Below are positions 4,788 through 6,816 of a stretch of 6,816 nt of DNA, one piece after another (within the stretch, counting starts at the first letter, position 1; every line of letters begins with the position of its first letter). Below the pieces are notes generated by a model. It made no database searches. It was not told where the DNA came from and was given only the letters and a program-made list of their open reading frames with translations. A program made the translations under genes and the position numbers. Origin of the DNA: Candidatus Saccharimonadota bacterium (lineage in GTDB: Bacteria; Patescibacteriota; Saccharimonadia; Saccharimonadales; Saccharimonadaceae). The DNA lies in NCBI GenBank assembly GCA_905373315.1, contig CAJPSL010000023.1, positions 1 through 6,816 on the forward strand, in the 5' to 3' direction.

Positions 4788-4979
4788 AAGGTAGTGATGA
4801 AGACTAACCATCTTCGGAACCTCATGGAAGCGGTTGCGACGCATGCGTTTTGAATGAACGATAACAGTCGGAGCAAGAGAATCGCCAAGGTGGAACCGCC
4901 AGTTTTTCTGGCCCGAGGCATATAAATATCTTATTCATTATTTAAGCCAAATGTATCCAGGACATTAAAGGAGGTTCTA
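4788..4979 (+). promoter_or_regulatory. T-box riboswitch (ultrashort Stem I, Thr, translational type)
   Basis: Stem I: AGGU/ACCU (4789-4792 with 4819-4822), then a textbook kink-turn (3-nt bulge AGU 4793-4795 and tandem GA/GA at 4796-4797 with 4817-4818). An upper helix UGAAGA/UCUUCG follows, closing a seven-base loop CUAACCA (4804-4810) that holds the Thr specifier ACC (4807-4809). Antisequestrator: A1 GCCAAGG/CCGAGGC (4884-4890 with 4913-4919), bulge UGGAACC (4891-4897), A2 GCCAG/CUGGC (4898-4902 with 4908-4912), loop UUUUU. CAUG/CAUG (4823-4826 with 4842-4845) and CGUU/AACG (4846-4849 with 4857-4860) may be Stem II and IIA/B. No convincing terminator follows; UGGAACCGCC can pair with the SD instead. 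By family knowledge, uncharged tRNA-Thr binds specifier and bulge and turns thrS on. This leader fills the gene-free stretch before thrS. Confidence 0.85.
4967..4975 (+). promoter_or_regulatory. Strong thrS Shine-Dalgarno, target of the T-box switch
   Basis: AAAGGAGGT is fully complementary to the 16S rRNA 3' end and lies three bases before ATG 4979. Positions 4970-4979 (GGAGGUUCUA) can pair with the T-box stretch UGGAACCGCC (4891-4900) at nine of ten positions. GAGGUUC (4971-4977) also pairs perfectly with GAACCUC (4817-4823) in Stem I. Confidence 0.85.
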
Positions 4980-6793
4980 TGGGCGAAGATAAACTCTATG
5001 CAATGCGACACAGCCTAGCACACATTATGGCAACAGCCGTGCAGCAGTTATGGCCAGATGCTAAGTTTGGGGTTGGTCCGGTTGTTGAACACGGGTTTTA
5101 TTATGATATTGATCTTGGCGAAACAAAGATTAGTGAGCAACAATTCAATAAAATTGAAAAGGTAATGCGCCGAATTATTGCAGAGAAGCAGGACTTTGTT
5201 TGCACAAAATGTCCAATTGACGAAGCGATTCAATGGGCCAAGGATAATCATCAGCCATACAAAGAAGAGCTTCTTAATGATCTGAAGCGTGCCGGGACGA
5301 CAGTGGCAAAAGATCTGGATGCCGCAGAAATGGGCACAATTACCGAAGGCGATAGTGCGCTTGATGAGGTCTCATTCTATACAAACGGATCGTTTAGGGA
5401 CCTATGTCGCGGACCGCATGTTGCAAATACCAGTGAAGTTGGTGCGTTTAAATTAATGCGGGTTGCAGGCGCTTACTGGCGTGGTAATGAAAAAAATCCT
5501 CAAATGCAGCGATTGTACGGTGTGGCTTTTGCTACGCAGGAAGAGCTGGATGAATATTTGAAGAAATTAGAACTGGCCAAACAGCGTGATCACCGCAAGT
5601 TAGGCAAGGAGCTTGATTTGTACACCACCTCGCCGCTCGTGGGGGTTGGTTTGCCGTTATTTACGCCTCGTGGAACTATTCTGCGCGATATCGTGGCGCA
5701 GTATTCAAATCAATTACGCCAGAGATTTGGTTTTGAAAAAGTCTGGACGCCACATATCACCAAAAAGGATCTATATGAAACATCAGGCCATTGGGCCAAA
5801 TTTGGTGAAGAGCTGTTTTTGGTTAAAAGTCAGGAAACTAGTGATGAAATGGCGCTAAAGCCGATGAATTGCCCACACCATACGCAAATTTTTGCTTCAC
5901 AGCCGCGCAGTTACCGTGATATGCCGGTACGCTATTTGGAGACAACCACTGACTATCGTGACGAAAAAACTGGTGAACTGGGTGGTTTGAATCGTGTGCG
6001 TTCGTTGACCCAGGATGATAGTCATGTCTTTTGTCGTCCAGACCAGATTGAGCAAGAGATCAATAATTTATTGTCTGCTGCACGAGAACTGTACGATACC
6101 ATTGATATGAAGCTGCGAGTTCGACTGAGTTATCGTGATGATTCTGATGCATATTTGGGCGAACGTGAGCTATGGGCTTCTGCACAAAACCAGTTGAAAT
6201 CAGCAGTTGAAAAAGTTGGTCTGGACTATTTTGAGCAGGAAGGTGAGGCTGCTTTTTACGGACCAAAAATTGACTTCATGGCAACCGATGCTATCGGTCG
6301 TGAACACCAAGTTGCGACAGTACAATTAGACTTTGTGCAGCCGCAACGGTTTGGCTTGGAGTATACAGAGAGTGATGGTAATTTTACAACACCTGTGATG
6401 ATTCACTGCGCGTTGCTGGGTTCAATCGAACGATTCTTGAGCGTATTCATCGAGCACACAGGTGGTTGGTTTCCATTTTGGGCGGCACCAGAACAGGTGC
6501 GTATTTTGACGATCAATGACACTGTTATGGACTATGTTGATGAAATAACAACGATTTTATCAGGGGTTACTTTGATGCAACCAGTAAAATATAATGAAGT
6601 CAGATTTACAACAGACATTCGAAATGAATCAATTGGCAAGAAGGTTCGTGAAGCAACTGTTGTAAAAATACCAACACAGATTATTGTTGGCCCAAGAGAT
6701 AAAGCGGCACGTGCCGTTAGTGTGCGTACTCGTAAGGGCGAAGAACAAATTTCGATTGATCAATTGGCTAGCTATATTCAGAACATACAATAA
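4979..6793 (+). CDS. thrS: Threonyl-tRNA synthetase lacking the TGS domain
   Basis: The 604-residue protein is a class II synthetase that charges tRNA-Thr with threonine in the cytosol. It opens directly in the editing domain, with HSLAH (His11, His15) and CRGPH (Cys143, His147), the four residues that clear mischarged Ser-tRNA-Thr. SAD-like sequence runs to about 200. The catalytic core (about 210-500) has the three zinc ligands Cys298 (MNCPHH), His349 (QDDSHVF) and His476 (MIHCALLGS), motif 2 around YRDEKTGEL-GGLNRVR (326-341) and motif 3 GSIERF with Arg485. The anticodon-binding domain follows (about 503-604). E. coli ThrRS has 642 residues because a TGS domain of about 60 residues precedes the editing domain; here it is absent. 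The start is secure: a strong SD lies three bases upstream. Expression is probably controlled by the T-box leader. Confidence 0.97.
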   Translation: MGEDKLYAMRHSLAHIMATAVQQLWPDAKFGVGPVVEHGFYYDIDLGETKISEQQFNKIEKVMRRIIAEKQDFVCTKCPIDEAIQWAKDNHQPYKEELLNDLKRAGTTVAKDLDAAEMGTITEGDSALDEVSFYTNGSFRDLCRGPHVANTSEVGAFKLMRVAGAYWRGNEKNPQMQRLYGVAFATQEELDEYLKKLELAKQRDHRKLGKELDLYTTSPLVGVGLPLFTPRGTILRDIVAQYSNQLRQRFGFEKVWTPHITKKDLYETSGHWAKFGEELFLVKSQETSDEMALKPMNCPHHTQIFASQPRSYRDMPVRYLETTTDYRDEKTGELGGLNRVRSLTQDDSHVFCRPDQIEQEINNLLSAARELYDTIDMKLRVRLSYRDDSDAYLGERELWASAQNQLKSAVEKVGLDYFEQEGEAAFYGPKIDFMATDAIGREHQVATVQLDFVQPQRFGLEYTESDGNFTTPVMIHCALLGSIERFLSVFIEHTGGWFPFWAAPEQVRILTINDTVMDYVDEITTILSGVTLMQPVKYNEVRFTTDIRNESIGKKVREATVVKIPTQIIVGPRDKAARAVSVRTRKGEEQISIDQLASYIQNIQ

Positions 6794-6816
6794 CCAATGA
6801 AATAGCCAAGTAACTT

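Noticed and set aside
4887..4907. Intrinsic terminator in the thrS leader (GGUG/CGCC hairpin followed by AGUUUUU)
   Set aside because: The stem is only four pairs with one G-U, and the U run is better explained as the loop of the A2 helix. The SD pairing gives a stronger switch.
4685..4921. Minus-strand ORFs over the thrS promoter and leader (4629-4844, 4685-4921)
   Set aside because: They run antisense across a promoter and a structured RNA, lie partly over tRNA-Val, have no SD, and show no recognisable protein features.
1..6816. Mobile element, CRISPR array or defence system
   Set aside because: No transposase, integrase, terminal repeats, spaced direct repeats or defence-type domains were seen on either strand.

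Overview
The window looks like chromosomal housekeeping DNA from a small-genome bacterium of the Candidate Phyla Radiation, most likely Candidatus Saccharibacteria (TM7). That placement is inference from gene style: a short ThrRS without its TGS domain, a divergent NrdR, SurA-like and bPH2-type membrane proteins, very tight packing, and three tRNAs with encoded CCA. All reading frames fit the standard code: one gene ends in TGA, the rest in TAA, and none has an in-frame TGA. This argues against the UGA=Gly code of Gracilibacteria/SR1. I see no mobile element, CRISPR array, rRNA or phage gene.

Left part (1-3807, all +). An extended -10 promoter drives tRNA-Arg(CCU). Six bases after its CCA begins a bPH2-domain membrane protein, followed by an overlapping SurA/parvulin-like membrane-anchored chaperone candidate. 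A strong promoter over the chaperone stop codon drives tRNA-Thr(CGU). Seven bases after that CCA begins a 125-aa three-span membrane protein, then a 559-aa processive-type family 2 glycosyltransferase. Both units are therefore tRNA-plus-mRNA cotranscripts whose first coding gene has almost no leader.

Middle (3743-4664, all -). A divergent NrdR-type repressor gene overlaps the 3' end of the glycosyltransferase convergently by 65 bp and has a NrdR-box-like palindrome at its own start. Upstream lies a self-contained small unit: near-consensus promoter, a 49-codon ORF whose ATG sits at the expected transcription start, and a hairpin/U-rich terminator. Next comes tRNA-Val(GAC) with its own promoter and terminator.

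Right part (4665-6816, +). A consensus-like promoter leads into a T-box riboswitch and then thrS. The T-box has an ultrashort Stem I with a kink-turn, the Thr codon ACC in a hairpin loop, and an antisequestrator with a UGGAACC bulge. There is no convincing intrinsic terminator. Instead the T-box sequence itself can pair with the thrS Shine-Dalgarno, 9 of 10 positions, which suggests direct translational control by uncharged tRNA-Thr. The tRNA-Thr in this same window ends in UCCA, exactly complementary to the UGGA of the T-box; the Arg and Val tRNAs end in ACCA. This T-box switch is the most interesting element of the window.
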